Shown: positions 1-12,186, counted from the first letter of the stretch. The stretch: DNA of 64,000 nucleotides from Sipunculus nudus (GCA_026874595.1 CM049310.1:48947558-49011557), one strand, 5' to 3'. Numbers and translations are program-made. The notes: a model not told the origin generated them from the letters alone.

Positions 1-600
1 CGCAGTTACACGAAATTTCCAGAAGCCACATTGTGTCTCTGGCAGCAGGCCCAATTCCAGATGAGCAATCAGGAGCAATGACTTTCCAGCTATGGAGGGC
101 AGTGGAATTCCTTTGTTATTTTTCCCTTTCCTGGCGATTGCTCTTCTTCTTGTAGAGGTGTTCAGTGGATGCATCTCGGAATTCCTGAGGAATGGTCCTC
201 TGATTCCAGAATAAATGGAACAGCAAAGTAAGTTTTCCTAGGAGTGTGAAACTACCTGTTTTGTATATCTCTGCTAGTATGGCATCTGAGCCTGGGGCTT
301 TTCCGCTGACCAACTTGCTAATGGCCTTCTTGACTTCAAACTCTTCTAGTGGGGCACCCATGGCACTGGTAATTTCAGGCTTGGGCGGCATCGTCTCTAT
401 AGCCTCATCCTTTACACTTGACTGGCGGTTGAGTGTGGAATCAAAGTGTTCACGCCGTCTCGACAGTATCTTGGTCTTCTACGTGATGAGGGTTGTACCA
501 TCGGAGCTGAGAATGGTTGGAACTCTATGATAACCTGGGTTCAAATATGACACTGAAGGCTTGGTAGAACCGCTTTGAGTTATTGTTGTTATTGTAGTTC
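1..600 (-). pseudogene. Decayed non-LTR (LINE) reverse transcriptase fragment
   Basis: On the minus strand this stretch reads as the start of a LINE reverse-transcriptase domain, from about 600 down to the window edge. Visible landmarks in order are NNNNSKRFYQA (near 590-560), LSSDGTTLIT, SRRREHFDSTLNRQSSVKDE, the hallmark SGKAPGSDAI..EIYK (about 300-260), the IPQEF.DAS..HLYKKK segment (about 195-145), then PSIAGKS and LLPETQCGF near the edge. The copy is dead. One frame change lies near 525, an in-frame TAG follows LIT at about 490, and another frame change lies near 115. The rest of the RT domain would lie left of position 1. Clade is not assigned. The element sits downstream (minus sense) of the exon at 676-819, probably in an intron of that gene. 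Confidence 0.85.
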
Positions 601-606
601 TAGGTT

Positions 607-624
607 TCTTTTTTTTTTTTTTTG
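607..624 (-). repeat. Poly(A) tract (poly-T on plus) abutting the LINE fragment
   Basis: A run of about 17 T on the plus strand is an A run on the minus strand. It lies just upstream of where LINE homology begins. It may mark the tail of another retro-insert or a simple A tract that served as a breakpoint. Confidence 0.5.
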
Positions 625-675
625 CTCAGCAAGGAGCCAGGAATTCCGGGAAAAAAACACAGACCTTGAACCTAC

Positions 676-819
676 CTTCATAGCCTCACCTAGAATGGAA
701 TCCTGTTTCCCAGCGGAGAACGCCGAGCCTTTAACCCCTTGACTGTCCACACCAAACACTTTAATAAACCGAACATCACCAAACTGTACATATCTATGAA
801 ACACATTCTGCTTGATTTC
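676..819 (-). CDS. Internal coding exon of an unrecognised gene (partial)
   Basis: A 144-base segment is open in one frame for 48 codons and is bounded on the minus strand by a good acceptor (pyrimidine-rich, cattTCCCATCAG before the exon) and a consensus donor (AAG then GTAGGT). Both boundaries are phase 0. The peptide contains NVFHRYVQFGDVRFIKVFG followed by VDSQGVKGSAFSAGKQD, with balanced, non-repetitive composition. The other two frames contain stops. GC content is above the local background. I do not recognise the family. The next exon in the coding direction would be left of the window, and the LINE fragment at 1-600 then lies in the intron. Upstream exons should lie to the right; 1963-2029 and 15964-16024 are weak candidates. 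It could be a chance exon, but the frame plus two strong sites make it credible. Confidence 0.5.
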
Positions 820-1062
820 CTGATGGGAAATGACAAAGCTACGTTGCAGCATACTTCAGAAAAGGAATGATCGAACTGTTTGGTATCAAAATGTCAATGT
901 AAACACACATTATTTTTATCTTCGGATCGGCAACAACCAGGCAACGTGTAGATTGGTTAACTGCAAGGACATTTGTACAACTCTTCAAGGGAAAGTTTTT
1001 CTTTTTCAATATTCACGACCCATATATCATAAGACGTATCGCACTGTGTATTATATTGTTAG

Positions 1063-1115
1063 AACAAGTGACCAAAACGGCATGACGCTCAGCTGACAAG
1101 CATGGCTTGTCAGCC
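1063..1115 (+). mobile_element. Terminus of a family-A satellite element (solo end) with hairpin
   Basis: The sequence AACAAGTGACC...CATGACGCTCAGCTGAC matches the left ends of the elements at 27291 and 44783. Immediately inside is a perfect 10-bp hairpin, GCTGACAAGC-ATG-GCTTGTCAGC (1090-1112). I see no satellite units or matching right end nearby, so this is a decayed or truncated copy. Confidence 0.5.
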
Positions 1116-1509
1116 TTATTTTATCATCTGAAAGCTAAATTGAGAATAACTTGAGTTGGGACCTTTACTTCTCATAACTATCAGGAGCATTGTTGGAAAC
1201 CATTTGTGTATCAAATTTGAAGGGAAAATATGTAGTACTTATGGAGTTTTCCGTATGCCTGCATTTTAGCTGATTTTACACTTTTTCAAACTCATCCAAC
1301 AACTAACCATCTGATATCCTGTATTTTTATTTTCAGAAAATAAATACCAATCTACTTAAGAAATATATGTTTGTGTTTGTTTTTCACAAAATCAAGAAAT
1401 ATTCAAGGTCAAGGCCACCTAGCGTCATATCGATCTCTCACACTACGACCAGTTTACTGGCCTACCAGAGTTTCTTTACATCTAGGTCTGAAGAACGCAT
1501 GGTAAGGCC

Positions 1510-1930
1510 CAATTGGGATGCAAATATTTTCGTATTTTTTTTTGTTAACGCCTCTTGGACTACAGGCACACTGTCGATTAACATAAACCAGACCAATCGT
1601 TAGGATTTTTTGTGTACTTTCTTACAACACCAAACATGAGCGAGAAAAAATCCGTTTTAACTCAGTATATTAGTAAATCCCTCGGAATGTTTGTTGAAGT
1701 TATGACCGCATGAACACAATCATGGCTCGCACAGAGTACAGGACGGAGGCAACTTGTAAGCAATACAGGAAATGACTCGTTACCATAGAGACACGGTTTC
1801 AGTTTGGGTTGTGAGTTCACATATATTCTCTTGTGTTAAATAATCATCCGTAGCATAATTTTTGAATTATGGGTGGTTTTACCACAATTTGAATGCAACA
1901 TGATGGAAACCACTGCGATGCATTCCTCGA
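1510..1930 (+). repeat. Interspersed repeat family L, copy 1
   Basis: This segment aligns, with many substitutions and small gaps, to the reverse complement of about 18280-18690. Shared landmarks in order are GCAAATATTTTCGT, ACCAGACCAATCGTTAG, TGTGTACTTTCTTACAA, TTATGACCGCATGAACACAA, GTTACCATA and TCACATATATTCT. No coding potential or terminal repeats are obvious, and the class is unknown. Confidence 0.6.
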
Positions 1931-1962
1931 TAGAGCTTGAATCACGACTCAAGTAGGCTTAC

Positions 1963-2029
1963 CAGACCGATTATCATTGCCTACTGAGTCGGGTTGGCAC
2001 GGCTGAAGGCCACCCTCATAGTAAAGTTC
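1963..2029 (-). CDS. Weak candidate coding exon
   Basis: On the minus strand a 67-base open segment (reading ELYYEGGLQPCQPDSVGNDN) lies between TTTGGGTCAG and a GTAAGCC donor. The acceptor pyrimidine tract is poor and the segment is short. It is offered only because it is on the same strand and just upstream of the exon at 676-819. Its exit phase (1) does not directly match that exon's phase 0. Confidence 0.15.
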
Positions 2030-3296
2030 CTGACCCAAATTTAAATACACTTCATCCTATAACCACTATCTATAAATGTGCTTAATATGACAGAAAACTG
2101 TCCGTTAGTTTTTACTCTGAATACTCACACTCTGTCAAGTAGCGAGGATATGGGTATTAAAAAGCGCAAAAACAAGAAATGGATAATAGCTTGTCTACTG
2201 TACAAGACATAGCTATCCACAACCTTCGGTCAACCTGATTTTTTTGGACCAATAATGCAACTTTGCTTGAGATATTTAAGATTTTTGGGATTTTCAAGCA
2301 AAATCGACCTATTCAAGTCAAGGACATTCTGATGAACAAATTTTAAATAGGCACGTCCTCTTGCCAATATATCTATGCACATGTAAAGTATGATAAAGAT
2401 CCGTAGAAATTTTAAGAGTTATCTCGCTCACAAGATTTTTTTCGGGAGGCAGCGGGACAGTGTTGAGACCAAAGTTTGTCTTTGGATACAATAAGAAAAA
2501 AAAAAATTATTCATGTATATTTCATCAATATTAATTTCGTGGCCTAGGTGTAAATGATTTCTGAAAATTGCTTTGTTGGTGATTCTCAATTTGTTTTCTG
2601 TGCTACTAATTTAGTTATCTGGATTAATCCAGTTGTGAGTGACAAAATGCTGACAGTTTAGGAATAGATTACGACAGCTACAGACTATTTATAAAGGTTA
2701 GGTTACGTTTTTTCCTCGATGTCCCTTATTTTACATCTTCCTGCGTGTATGGATGTTTTTAAATCGATAAGATATGTTGACTTTCACTTTCATAACGAGT
2801 CAAGTTTAAAATTCTCATGAGACAGCGACATCTTGTGACATGTCGAAACACTAAAGTTGGCGTCGGAGGTATCCGTTCTTTTTAGAAAAAAAAAAAGGTG
2901 AAGTTAGTATCTGAGAACCGGTAATGGCAGAATAACGTCAAGAACCAGGGGCGGATAAAGGACTTTGGAATAAATGTGGCTAATATGGGCTTTGAACCCT
3001 ATTAGTATAAATATTGGCATAAACAGTAAACTTTATAGACAACCCCTTACCCTTTACCAAGCGCTAAACCGGTAAATAACTTCTTTATGTATAGAAAAGC
3101 ACAAGGCCGGAATATTCATATATCCCTTTTGAGTAGACGCACAAATTTTTTTGTCACCTTATTATTGACGGTAAATTAGGGATAAATAGACTTGTATCCT
3201 GCACAATTTTTAACAGCCAAGGACTTATAATACAAGGCTTATGTTACCTCAAGGATAATTTTAAAATTAATATGTGTCAATATGCTTGATTATATG

Positions 3297-3335
<39 letters not shown>

Positions 3336-3885
3336 TTCTTTATCCCTAACTAAATATCTATTGTATATGTACTTCTCCATTATCTATGTGTAAGTGCTTG
3401 CGTGCAGACTATCAATCAAGGATAAATTCAGTTCGACCTCATTAATCAAACGCCAGAGTCCTTCAATTATTGGTTGGAGTGACAAAGCATGCAGCTTGTA
3501 GGACAGCACTCAATTCTGACATAGCAATGTTTACCTCCAACTTTCCGGCAGTATTCATCATACCATTTGTAATTACACGGATATGATGTTATAAATCATT
3601 CGATATGTAACTGTATCCATGCTGAGACGCTAAATGTCGACACCTGACAACCGTTTTTTATCTCCTCATTATGTTACGACGACCAGTACCAGGAACAGTC
3701 ACCGCATTATAAACCTATCTATCAAAAGTTACAAGACCATTACAGTCAAGGGGATGCATTAGCTAATCATCTTTATGCAGGGGTGTTCCAAAAAATGGAC
3801 AAGCACGTACATATTTCTAAGGGTGTCATTGATAAGAAAATCTTATTGGTAAGACTGTATCATACACCACAAAAGACATCATTTG
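2030..3885. other. No gene seen; possible decayed satellite-element unit and an (AT)14 tract
   Basis: I see no supportable exon. About 2230-2460 has the wording of family-C satellite units (TTATCTCGCTCACAAG and similar), so it may be a decayed copy, but alignment is weak. An (AT)n tract lies at 3301-3328. Confidence 0.4.
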
Positions 3886-3917
3886 GATATATATATATAT
3901 TGGTATATATATATATT

Positions 3918-3981
<64 letters not shown>
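3886..3981. repeat. (AT)n microsatellite with TTGG interruptions
   Basis: Near-pure AT dinucleotide repeat of about 95 bases, with two TATTGGTA interruptions near the left end. It creates spurious IYIYIY reading frames. Confidence 0.95.
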
Positions 3982-3984
<3 letters not shown>

Positions 3985-5360
3985 AGGACTGGCTCCCTGA
4001 ATTTTCTATTTACTGGTATATCGCTGTGGCTGTACAACCTACACGTCAGAGATGCAACTTATGTCATGTCGAAAACCGCGCTGAAAATTTCGATATGGAA
4101 GGAGGTTTCGTCATTGTTCACATAGTCTCGCCGCTTACAAGAATCGTATAGTTAAAAAACAGGTCAACATATATCATGGCGCAGTTCCACGCAGTCCAAT
4201 TAAATTTTTTTTTTTTTACTTTTTGAATTTAACCGTTATTTGCAAAAGGGATACCAGTATAAAGCTTTGTTTCAAGGTCCACGTACATGCGCATATGTGT
4301 GAAAAATTGCATATATGATTTGTAACTGTGGTATTTCCATGTGTCCGTCAGCGTGTACGCATATGTGCTCATATGCGTTTACTCAGCCATTCCCAATAAA
4401 ATGACCTCACTTTAGCATCCTTCTGGGAACAAATGCTAGATCCATGGCACTGTGTCACTATATGTTTCTGCTAGTTCACCTGAATACGCACATGGAAACA
4501 GAGCACGTGTTTTCACGCATGTACACGCACATGGAAACACTAACTCAACATATTGGTAAATCGGCCTGATGTTTGTTGAATTCCTGCGTGCAAGTAAGTT
4601 GTTGTTATGTGTGGGACAGCCATGTCCTGCAAGGGACGAGAGACGATACCAAGAGATGAGTTTTAACGCTTTAGATGTTTTTTCATTTACATGTATTTCT
4701 TTTTTAATTTCTCAGTAATAGCCATGTGTTAATATTACCGGCCATGTTGTTTGCATTCATAGACTAACATTGCAGTACAGTTTTCGGCATGACTAGTGTT
4801 ACGACTCAAAGTAGGCCCTATCGGCCTGAATCGGCCTATTAAATCGAATTATCTCAGCTTTATCAATAGCCATCGCCGAATCCTGTGACAGTAATCTGTA
4901 CCATAAAACACACTGAAAAATCTTAATGGGTACCACAAGCAATATTAGATTGTTACCTCCCGAAAACGATGTCTGCACAGGTTTTGTGTTCATTCCTCTA
5001 TTTCCGTACCATTTTATTTATGGGAAAGGGTGGGCCATTGGCAAAAATTGCTAACATTGTTTAACAGATAATTGAAAATGATTAAAATGATTGTTAAAAC
5101 ATTATTTCAAAACTTTTAATGAATTATACAGACTTTGAATGGAAGAACGGGCTATAGACAAAGGAAGAAGTGATTATATCGTTACATTTTGGGTAAGATG
5201 GATTAAATTTTTGAAGGTCCAGATGCGGATCCAGGTGTCGCTGGAAGTATAAGTTCTAAGAGTATAGCTTTTAGCTATATTGTCGTCTGAACATTGCAAT
5301 TAAGACATTTAAATCTTTTCAAAGTACTTTATTTTAAAACCAACTAATAGCCTCCTTTTA
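3982..5360. other. No gene or recognised repeat seen
   Basis: AT-rich single-copy-looking sequence. The open frame on the minus strand at 4799-4993 has no splice context or family resemblance. Confidence 0.4.
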
Positions 5361-5676
5361 TTTGTAGAATTTATGTGATTTATGGCTTAGTCAGGGGGCA
5401 TATTAATGAATTATAGGTTATTCCTGCACGGAAAGGTTCTTATAACGCCCCTGTGATGGATGTAGGGGAATTTTTTTTCCTAAAACCTACCGGTAAACAC
5501 GTTACACGTCCCTCATGTTGACAAACAGAAATAATCCAGTTGGTCTTTTGTCACTTACAAATTCTGGTTTGTCTGATTTGACGCCTGATGTCCTTGTTGT
5601 TTATATTAGGACCGGTGGCCTATTTAACGGACGCCTACATGTTAAAAACACGAGGATATAACAAAACGGAAAGCCT
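5361..5676 (+). repeat. Interspersed repeat family H, copy 1
   Basis: This matches the other H copies through TAGAATTTATGTGATTT, GGTTATTCCTG, CTTATAACGCCCCTGTGA, GTTGACAAACAGAAA, AAATTCTGGTTTGTCTGA, GATGTCCTTGTTG and ACACGAGGATATAACAAAAC. The middle is more diverged than in copies 2 and 5. Confidence 0.7.
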
Positions 5677-5857
5677 TCATAAACTATTCAAGAGATTGTT
5701 TTTTGTTTGATACACGTAAAACACGTAATGGGACCCATTAAACTTAGAAGAACATGGAAGAAACTTTTCATTTTCGTTTTTCTGATCCTGCAAGGATGCT
5801 TATCAAACGCAAAATGTCGCTTGATATATGATTATCGAGGTTTTATCCATAATCGAT

Positions 5858-6073
5858 CGGCGGAAAGCCGAGTGGAAACAAGCTCGGCTCTATTCAGTGG
5901 CGACCCCGGTTCGAGTCCTGGTGTTGCCATTAGATGGGTTGTAGAGGCTCGTCTAAAGCCGGTGGTTTTCTCCGGGCCGTCCGTTTTCATCCAATCCCAT
6001 AAATTACAGAATGCTACCATCTATGCCTAGCATTAATTATTACAATTTTTTTATGTACAATCCATGGTAAATA
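5858..6073 (+). mobile_element. tRNA-derived SINE, copy 1
   Basis: A tRNA-like head carries an A-box-like AGCCGAGTGG (5866-5875) and a perfect B box GGTTCGAGTCC (5908-5918), the internal RNA polymerase III promoter. A central domain follows, GGTGGTTTTCTCCGGG (5961-5976), then a tail ending TTATTACAA...TGTACAATCCATG. Head, central domain and tail all match the minus-strand copy at 51221-51437. The GTGG-TTTTCTCCGGG...CCGG-TTTCATCC block resembles the conserved central domains of V/Meta-type metazoan SINEs, but I do not assign a named family. It cannot fold as an intact tRNA gene. Confidence 0.8.
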
Positions 6074-6282
6074 ATCGAAGTTTAAATAAGAACTTGTACT
6101 GATTACGGATATATTTTACTCCGGAAGAACCAGTTGACCTAAGGCTTTGCATTGCGGGAAAAAATTTGAATAAATTTGGGGAGAGGGACTAGAATAATGT
6201 ATGGAAAGTGTTGCTTAAACGACAACGGTAAGGATGATAACACCTTTATAACCAACATATGATGATAACATAATGATTGCAG

Positions 6283-6490
6283 GCGCGGATCCGGGGGGGG
6301 GGGATTTGGGGATTGAGACCCCCCACCCCCCTGCTCCCAACCACCAAACATTTTTGAGACCCATTTTATACAATGAAAGGTAATTTTTTTCGGAATAATC
6401 ACACAATGACACCCGTTGACCCCCCCCCCCCCCCCCCCCCCCGCACACACCTGCCAAAATCCAAAATCTAAACCCCTCTCCACTAGGGAT
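6283..6490. repeat. G/C homopolymer-rich segment with a GCGGATCC terminus
   Basis: GCAGGCGCGGATCC followed by a G run (from about 6294), then C-rich stretches and a 22-C run (6421-6442). A GCGGATCC motif followed by G's is a common end of decayed invertebrate MITEs. Only one end is visible here, so a transposon call is tentative. Confidence 0.35.
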
Positions 6491-7313
6491 GTGGTTTATT
6501 AATTTCCTTTATGAATGAATAATTAAGTCTAAAAAAATATATGTATATAATCCTGTATATAACAAAAAATGAGCTTTACGATATTGCTGTTGGTTCGTAT
6601 TTTCTGGCAGCACCTTCTTAACAACACAGACGCATAATTTCTTAAGTAAAATCTTGTAAAACCAATCAATAGAAAAACATTTTCCCTCAAAGGGTTTTGC
6701 TTAAAGGAAGCAGGGGACAGGGGGGCATGTCCTCTCATTTTTTAGGTACCAGTACCTCGTGTCCCCTTTACGTTTAAGGAATTAAACGCGTAATTTTAAC
6801 ATAGCGATCTTGTGAAAAATTTGCCAGGCAGTTTACGCTTTCTTCATATATTTCTCAATGATTTACTTCCGTCTTTATTCGATGACGAGGTAGCTTTTTT
6901 ATCGTACTCCTGTGATTTGTCCCACACACTTTTTCTCATCATAAAAGACTTTCAGCTGCCCGGTAAAAAACTGATATAGTATACGAGACAGTGAAGTCTA
7001 TATGGGGGGAGGGAGTATATATCCAACCCCCCCCCCCCTCCCCCCCACCCCCGCCCCACCCCACTTTTTAGCAAGGGGAATGGTCAATGTAATAATCCCC
7101 CTTCTATACATAATAGAATTTATATATTGAAAATGATATATATTAATAATTAAAATTATAGACTTTACTTCCGTTAATTACGATGATTACGATGAAAAAT
7201 TTCTGAACCTGGTTTAGAATAAACATATACTGGAAACATAATACCTTTTTAATAAACCTTATTCTGAATTGTGCTAAATTTGACAGACATATCACACAGA
7301 CAATAACTGACAT

Positions 7314-7358
<45 letters not shown>

Positions 7359-9473
7359 ATGAAAAGATGTCCAAGCTTTGATTACGCTCCCACGCCTGCG
7401 AGTCATCCCCCCTCCCCAACCTTTGAAGATATCTTGACGCCACTGATACAAGATATACGAGGAAGAGAACATCTTTTCTACTCGTGACATGAAAGTTTGG
7501 ATTACACCCTTTCAGTGCCTTGGATACGGAGAATGCTTTATGCCTTGACCTTGGAACCTTATCTAAACAAGACTTTGGTGCTGTTTTATTAACCTTTTCG
7601 ACACCAGTGAGAGTAAAATAAACAAGATATTAGGCGGGACACGGCAGCCATTCTGCGTCTGCCAGCCACAAGGTTCTGAGAGAAGCTGTTAACGGTTGAT
7701 ATATGGTTAATATGGAACGCTTTCAGAGCCACCTACAATCGTTATCGAAATTTACGGCCCTGTTTTGCAACCTGGTTCACCAGCAGAATAGAATCTTAAG
7801 CCATGTGATAACCGAGTCTAACCATAAATAACATAAGTGTAATATTACTCTTGGCAAGGATCTTCAATAGGAGTGTGTTTGTGATGTAAATAAAATACGG
7901 TCTGGGTGCACTAATTCTGTAATTTACACGGGTATTTCTTCATCACATATAGGACAGTAAATGATTGCGCGTTATTGTGGCTTGCTTGATTCACTAATGT
8001 GTTAAAAAAAATAAATAAATGAAATTGTGCTGTTCGAATTGTTAAACGACTTAAGAGAAGAAACGCGAATTGAATGGCCTTCTTTGATTTATTTATAACC
8101 GTTTACACGTCGAAGGATTTAGTTTCTGCTTACAATGAAATTTGTGTTGACAATGAAATATCATACGAACCATGACTTTGACAGTTTATTATAGCTCGGC
8201 CAGAATGGTATTATATATTTCCCTTAGCTGGTAGGTCTGTCTGTTATCAACTTTAGGGTAACACCAAAGGAACAATCAATTGATTGTGGCAGTAGTTTAG
8301 ATCACCATGATATAATTTAAATCAACGTTTTAACCATTGTGAGACGGGAAGAATACTTTGTCCTCGGGTATAGGCCGCGCCATTCATAGGTATGAGGAGC
8401 ATTATTTTTTCAGCAGCTGACCAGGTGAACCCGCGATACTGTTACTAAAAATTTAGTCGAAGGTTCAAAAGGAGAATTATCAACCATGAAAGTTATTTTG
8501 ATTATATTTGATTATGAAGCTAAGCCGGTGTCCCGTAGACAGCATGGTAGTGCCTACATTTATGCACACTGTCATGTCTTATGTGAAACCTTTCTTATGC
8601 TTTCTCTAATACGTGTTACATTTCAGCAAGATAAGGTAAAGGAATACTAAGTTATAATTTTAATAATATATACTATCAATATATATACTTACGAATGGTT
8701 AAATAACATGATCTTATTATACGTGCTCATGAACACTGGAATGTTTCATTCGAAAAATGAGACCAAACTATAGACCCTTTACTTCTTATGACAACGGCGC
8801 AGCTGCCGTTGTATATGACCCGGGTAAAATCTAAGACATGCTTTATCGTATCCTACATTTGTTCAGTGTGACAACAAACCCAGATTTACGCCTAGTTCAA
8901 ACGACCCGTAACAGACAGGTCGCCACATAAACTAGGCCTTCACGGGAGCTGAGATTAACTTGACGGGATCTATCTGCCGGCGCGCCAGCCGTTTGCTTAG
9001 CCCTCAACCTTCATCGGAAAAACGGAACGAGCCTCGGGTAAAAACTAACTCATTTCCTTAAAACCAAATTTCTCGTTCCTGTAGGAAGACATAGCTCCCG
9101 GGGATTTGTCTTTTCTGTTAATAATCCAGTCGGCGTAAATTAACCCGACTCTCAATATGATGTTCCGTAAAATGAGAGACCTGCCAGATATTACTGACCT
9201 TTAGTGAGTCAACAGCGGTACATACGTCAGCAGTGGCAAGAGGTTTATGGATTTACGGCTCATTTCTTATTGTACGTCTTAACCTACATTCCTAGAAAAC
9301 TAATGACGGAGAATATACTTGCAGCCTTGAACGAGGTAAATAGTGATCGTACGCACGTGTATGTTTGTAGTCACACATATTGTATTGGGTCAAACTCTTA
9401 TGTTCTTCCCTCAATATATGACAGTGGTCGTAAATTGCTTATTATAGTCTTTCCGTCTGGCATATTCACTCTC
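6491..9473. other. No gene seen; simple repeats only
   Basis: Contains a C-rich tract (about 7027-7062) and an (AT)n(GT)n tract (7313-7357). No exon passes the splice-plus-frame test. Confidence 0.4.
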
Positions 9474-9740
9474 ACACTGCGCAGAATCGGACTCACAAGA
9501 GTACTACTTTGCTGGATAGGGTATTAGGGGGTCATAACCTGTTACCCACAATGCACCATGGCAGGGCTTCTAAATACACCAGCGGGTTAGTAATGAATGT
9601 AGAAGAGAAAGTAATTTAGTTCGTTCAAATATGTTTTATAAGAATTGTTTCAAGGCAAATTACACAAACTTGGGTGTTTTTTTTTGTAAGGACTTCAGAG
9701 AATATGTAATATTTTGAAAGCATACGATGTGCAACCATAG
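9474..9740 (+). repeat. Interspersed repeat family G, copy 1
   Basis: Shares with 50438-50757 the series ACTGCGCA, GACTCACA.GAGTAC, ACAATGCACC, ACCAGCGG, GTTCAAA and GGCAAATT. It shares ACATGGGTATTTT-like wording with 56843-57118. The right third present in the other two copies is missing or diverged here. Confidence 0.6.
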
Positions 9741-9990
9741 TATTCAACTGCATTCAGCGTAATCATTTCTTTTCGTGCGCACGTAGTAGCTTATTCGGGC
9801 TGAACCATGCATGTTTCACAGGACGAAAAAATTACGTAGATGTAATCTTTGCATAGGGTTTGGTCGCTCTGTATATTAATAAACCAGAAAATATAGGGTG
9901 TCCAAGCATAATATTAACTGGATTCAGCATAACCAGTTCCTTTCATACCCACGTAGTAACTTATTTGAGTTGAACTATGTTTACATAGAA
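9735..9990 (+). repeat. Two-copy tandem duplication, about 163-bp period
   Basis: ATTCAACTGCATTCAGCGTAATC...CACGTAGTAGCTTATT..GGCTGAACCATG (9745-9808) is repeated with divergence as ATTAACTGGATTCAGCATAACC...CACGTAGTAACTTATTTGAGTTGAACTATG (about 9910-9980). Confidence 0.6.
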
Positions 9991-10020
9991 AAAAAAATAA
10001 AGGTAACTATTCACCTAAAG

Positions 10021-10405
10021 TCTGTAAAATTTATGTGATTTCTAGATTACTCTGCGTATACATATTTATGAACTCTAGGTAATTCCTGTCAGGAATTATT
10101 TCTTATAATGCCTGTGTGACAGATGCTGGGTCTTGTTTATCAACAAGCTGTTAGTAAACACAGCAGTGTTGACAAATTATAAAAAAAACAATGTAACCTA
10201 AGGTGGCCGACTGCATACATGGGGAAGTTAAACTAGTTGCAAAACACCAATTGCAAAATTCTGGTTCGCCTGACTTGCCAATAGATGTCCTTGTTTAATG
10301 TGTTTGGATTATTTTGGCACGTCCCCACTTGTTATAAACACATGGATATAAACAAAACAAACAGCCTGTGTGTGGTGGTGTCAGCGTTTTCTGGTCTATT
10401 TTAAT
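10021..10405 (+). repeat. Interspersed repeat family H, copy 2 (near full length)
   Basis: One of the most complete copies. It runs from TAAAATTTATGTGATTT to GCGTTTTCTGGTCTATTTTA and includes AATGTAACCTAAGGTGG, GTTGCAAAACACCAATTGCAAA and ACACATGGATATAAACAAAAC. No long open frame, no clear terminal inverted repeats and no tRNA-like head, so the class is unknown. Confidence 0.75.
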
Positions 10406-11197
10406 AAACGTCATCTTTATGTTTAGTTAATTGACATCAGTTTCCGGAATAGGCCCCTCCTTTAAGTTTATAGATTACGTATTGACAGATAGCTCTTTCC
10501 ATATATGCAGCACTTGAGGCCTATAGGGTCCTAGCCATGAGACTGGTCTGGGGGACTTGCTGCCATCACCCCCATCTTAAATGTTAGCGATATTTCCGGG
10601 TTATCTGTGGCGGAAACACGAATTTCGTCGCAAAGAAATCGATTTACCATCTACCTTTTTTCTCTGCGCGGAGTAGATATATTATTGCGTCATTTTCCGA
10701 CATCCTTTAGCCTGAAGTCGTCTGGAAATGGAGTTGAAAATATATTACTGCCCCCATGAAAACTTGTATCGGTATAATTTACTGTACAGTTTATTACATC
10801 CACCTCACCCCGCCAGTCAGTATGTGATCTTGTCAATGTATATACTTTTCCAATTTCTTAACTTTCATGGTTTATGAGCCTAATGTCGTGCTTGTTCATA
10901 TTCCTTGATATCTTCCTGTAATATTACATGTTTATCGTTCTCCATTTCAAAATAAAAAGAAATCAATATGGCCTGGTGCGGAGTTTTGAATTACTGTCGT
11001 TAGTCGTAATGGTTTGATACGCTCCTTCTCAGGTATCTAATTGTGTGTTATATCATAAGACCCACTGCGAAATGACCTATCCACCACAGCCCAAATGCTC
11101 CGCCCTTTTAACTTATTATTATAATGAGCCCCCAAAACGCTCCTACACATATGGACTTCCATGCCCATGGTAGCGAGAGCTGATTATAACATAATAA

Positions 11198-11247
11198 TTA
11201 CGTCACAAAGGGTGATGACGCATGACGTCGTATTGACTGACGTCATC
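11198..11247. promoter_or_regulatory. Cluster of CRE/ATF-like TGACG motifs
   Basis: Within 50 bases there are TTACGTCAC (11198-11206), GATGACG (about 11214-11220), ATGACGTCG (11222-11230) and a full palindromic TGACGTCATC (11238-11247). CREB/ATF bZIP factors bind TGACGTCA-type sites, and such a density is unlikely by chance in AT-rich DNA. No adjacent gene start is identified, so any enhancer or promoter role is inference. Confidence 0.35.
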
Positions 11248-12134
11248 AACTGGTATCACCTGACCATTGTTTACTATATCGCAGTCATATATGAACTCTG
11301 TTGCAATATATTGGATTATTTGTCTCATACGAATTATGTGGCAGGTAAGACCATATTATTCACTCGGTAGTCGGAGGAATGGCTCCCGCAACCTATAGCC
11401 TAGAAACTTTTTATACTGTCTCCTTCATATAAAAAAATATCCCGGAAAACATGCCGACATGGGTACTGGTAGTATTTACAGGCTACACGTGTTCTGTTTG
11501 ACAGAGCTCTGTCAAATTATGCAAAATTTTGTTTTTGTCAGATGACTGACGCTTTACAATGTTTAAGGTCACCTAATTGGTTGCTCCTTAGTCCCATGCT
11601 TATGTATATTCATTGAATTAATATGCGATTAAGGTCGCATAGAGTTCATGGATAGGTCTATTGTTACAATTTTAGTTTAGAATTGTTCCATAAATACGGA
11701 TATACTTCAGTTTTAGAACCAGAGACTCTTATGACAACACATAATGAACAGATATTAATAGAACAGATTAAGTATTAAAAACAGGCTAATTCTAGTGTCA
11801 ACTCACTCTACCGCACGCATTCTAGGGCCGTCTACAGAAGGCCTGCCAAATTACTCTATTTTTTAAAGAATCACTTTTTTTGAGGATTTCCTGAAAATGA
11901 CGTTAATAACTCTATTTTCAATCTCTTTTTCAGCAGCACTCTTTTCCATGTTTTATTAGTGATCTAATTTTGACATATACCATTTTTCTCCTGCCTTCAC
12001 AGTTCAGTTAGAACAAAATGGGACACTTCTCAATTTTTAGGTGTGCAAATTGTCCAGCATGTGTTACAACATGTGGAAAATGCCCTTACCTTCATGCATG
12101 GGGATGTGCTAAATGTATGATTCTGACTTTGGGG

Positions 12135-12136
<2 letters not shown>

Positions 12137-12184
<48 letters not shown>
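12137..12184. repeat. (AT)n microsatellite
   Basis: Uninterrupted AT dinucleotide run of about 48 bases. Confidence 0.95.

Positions 12185-12186
<2 letters not shown>

Noticed and set aside
5221-5240. GCGGATCC-type motifs here, near 2947 and near 31121 as MITE ends
   Set aside because: Single short motifs without a second end or target duplication.
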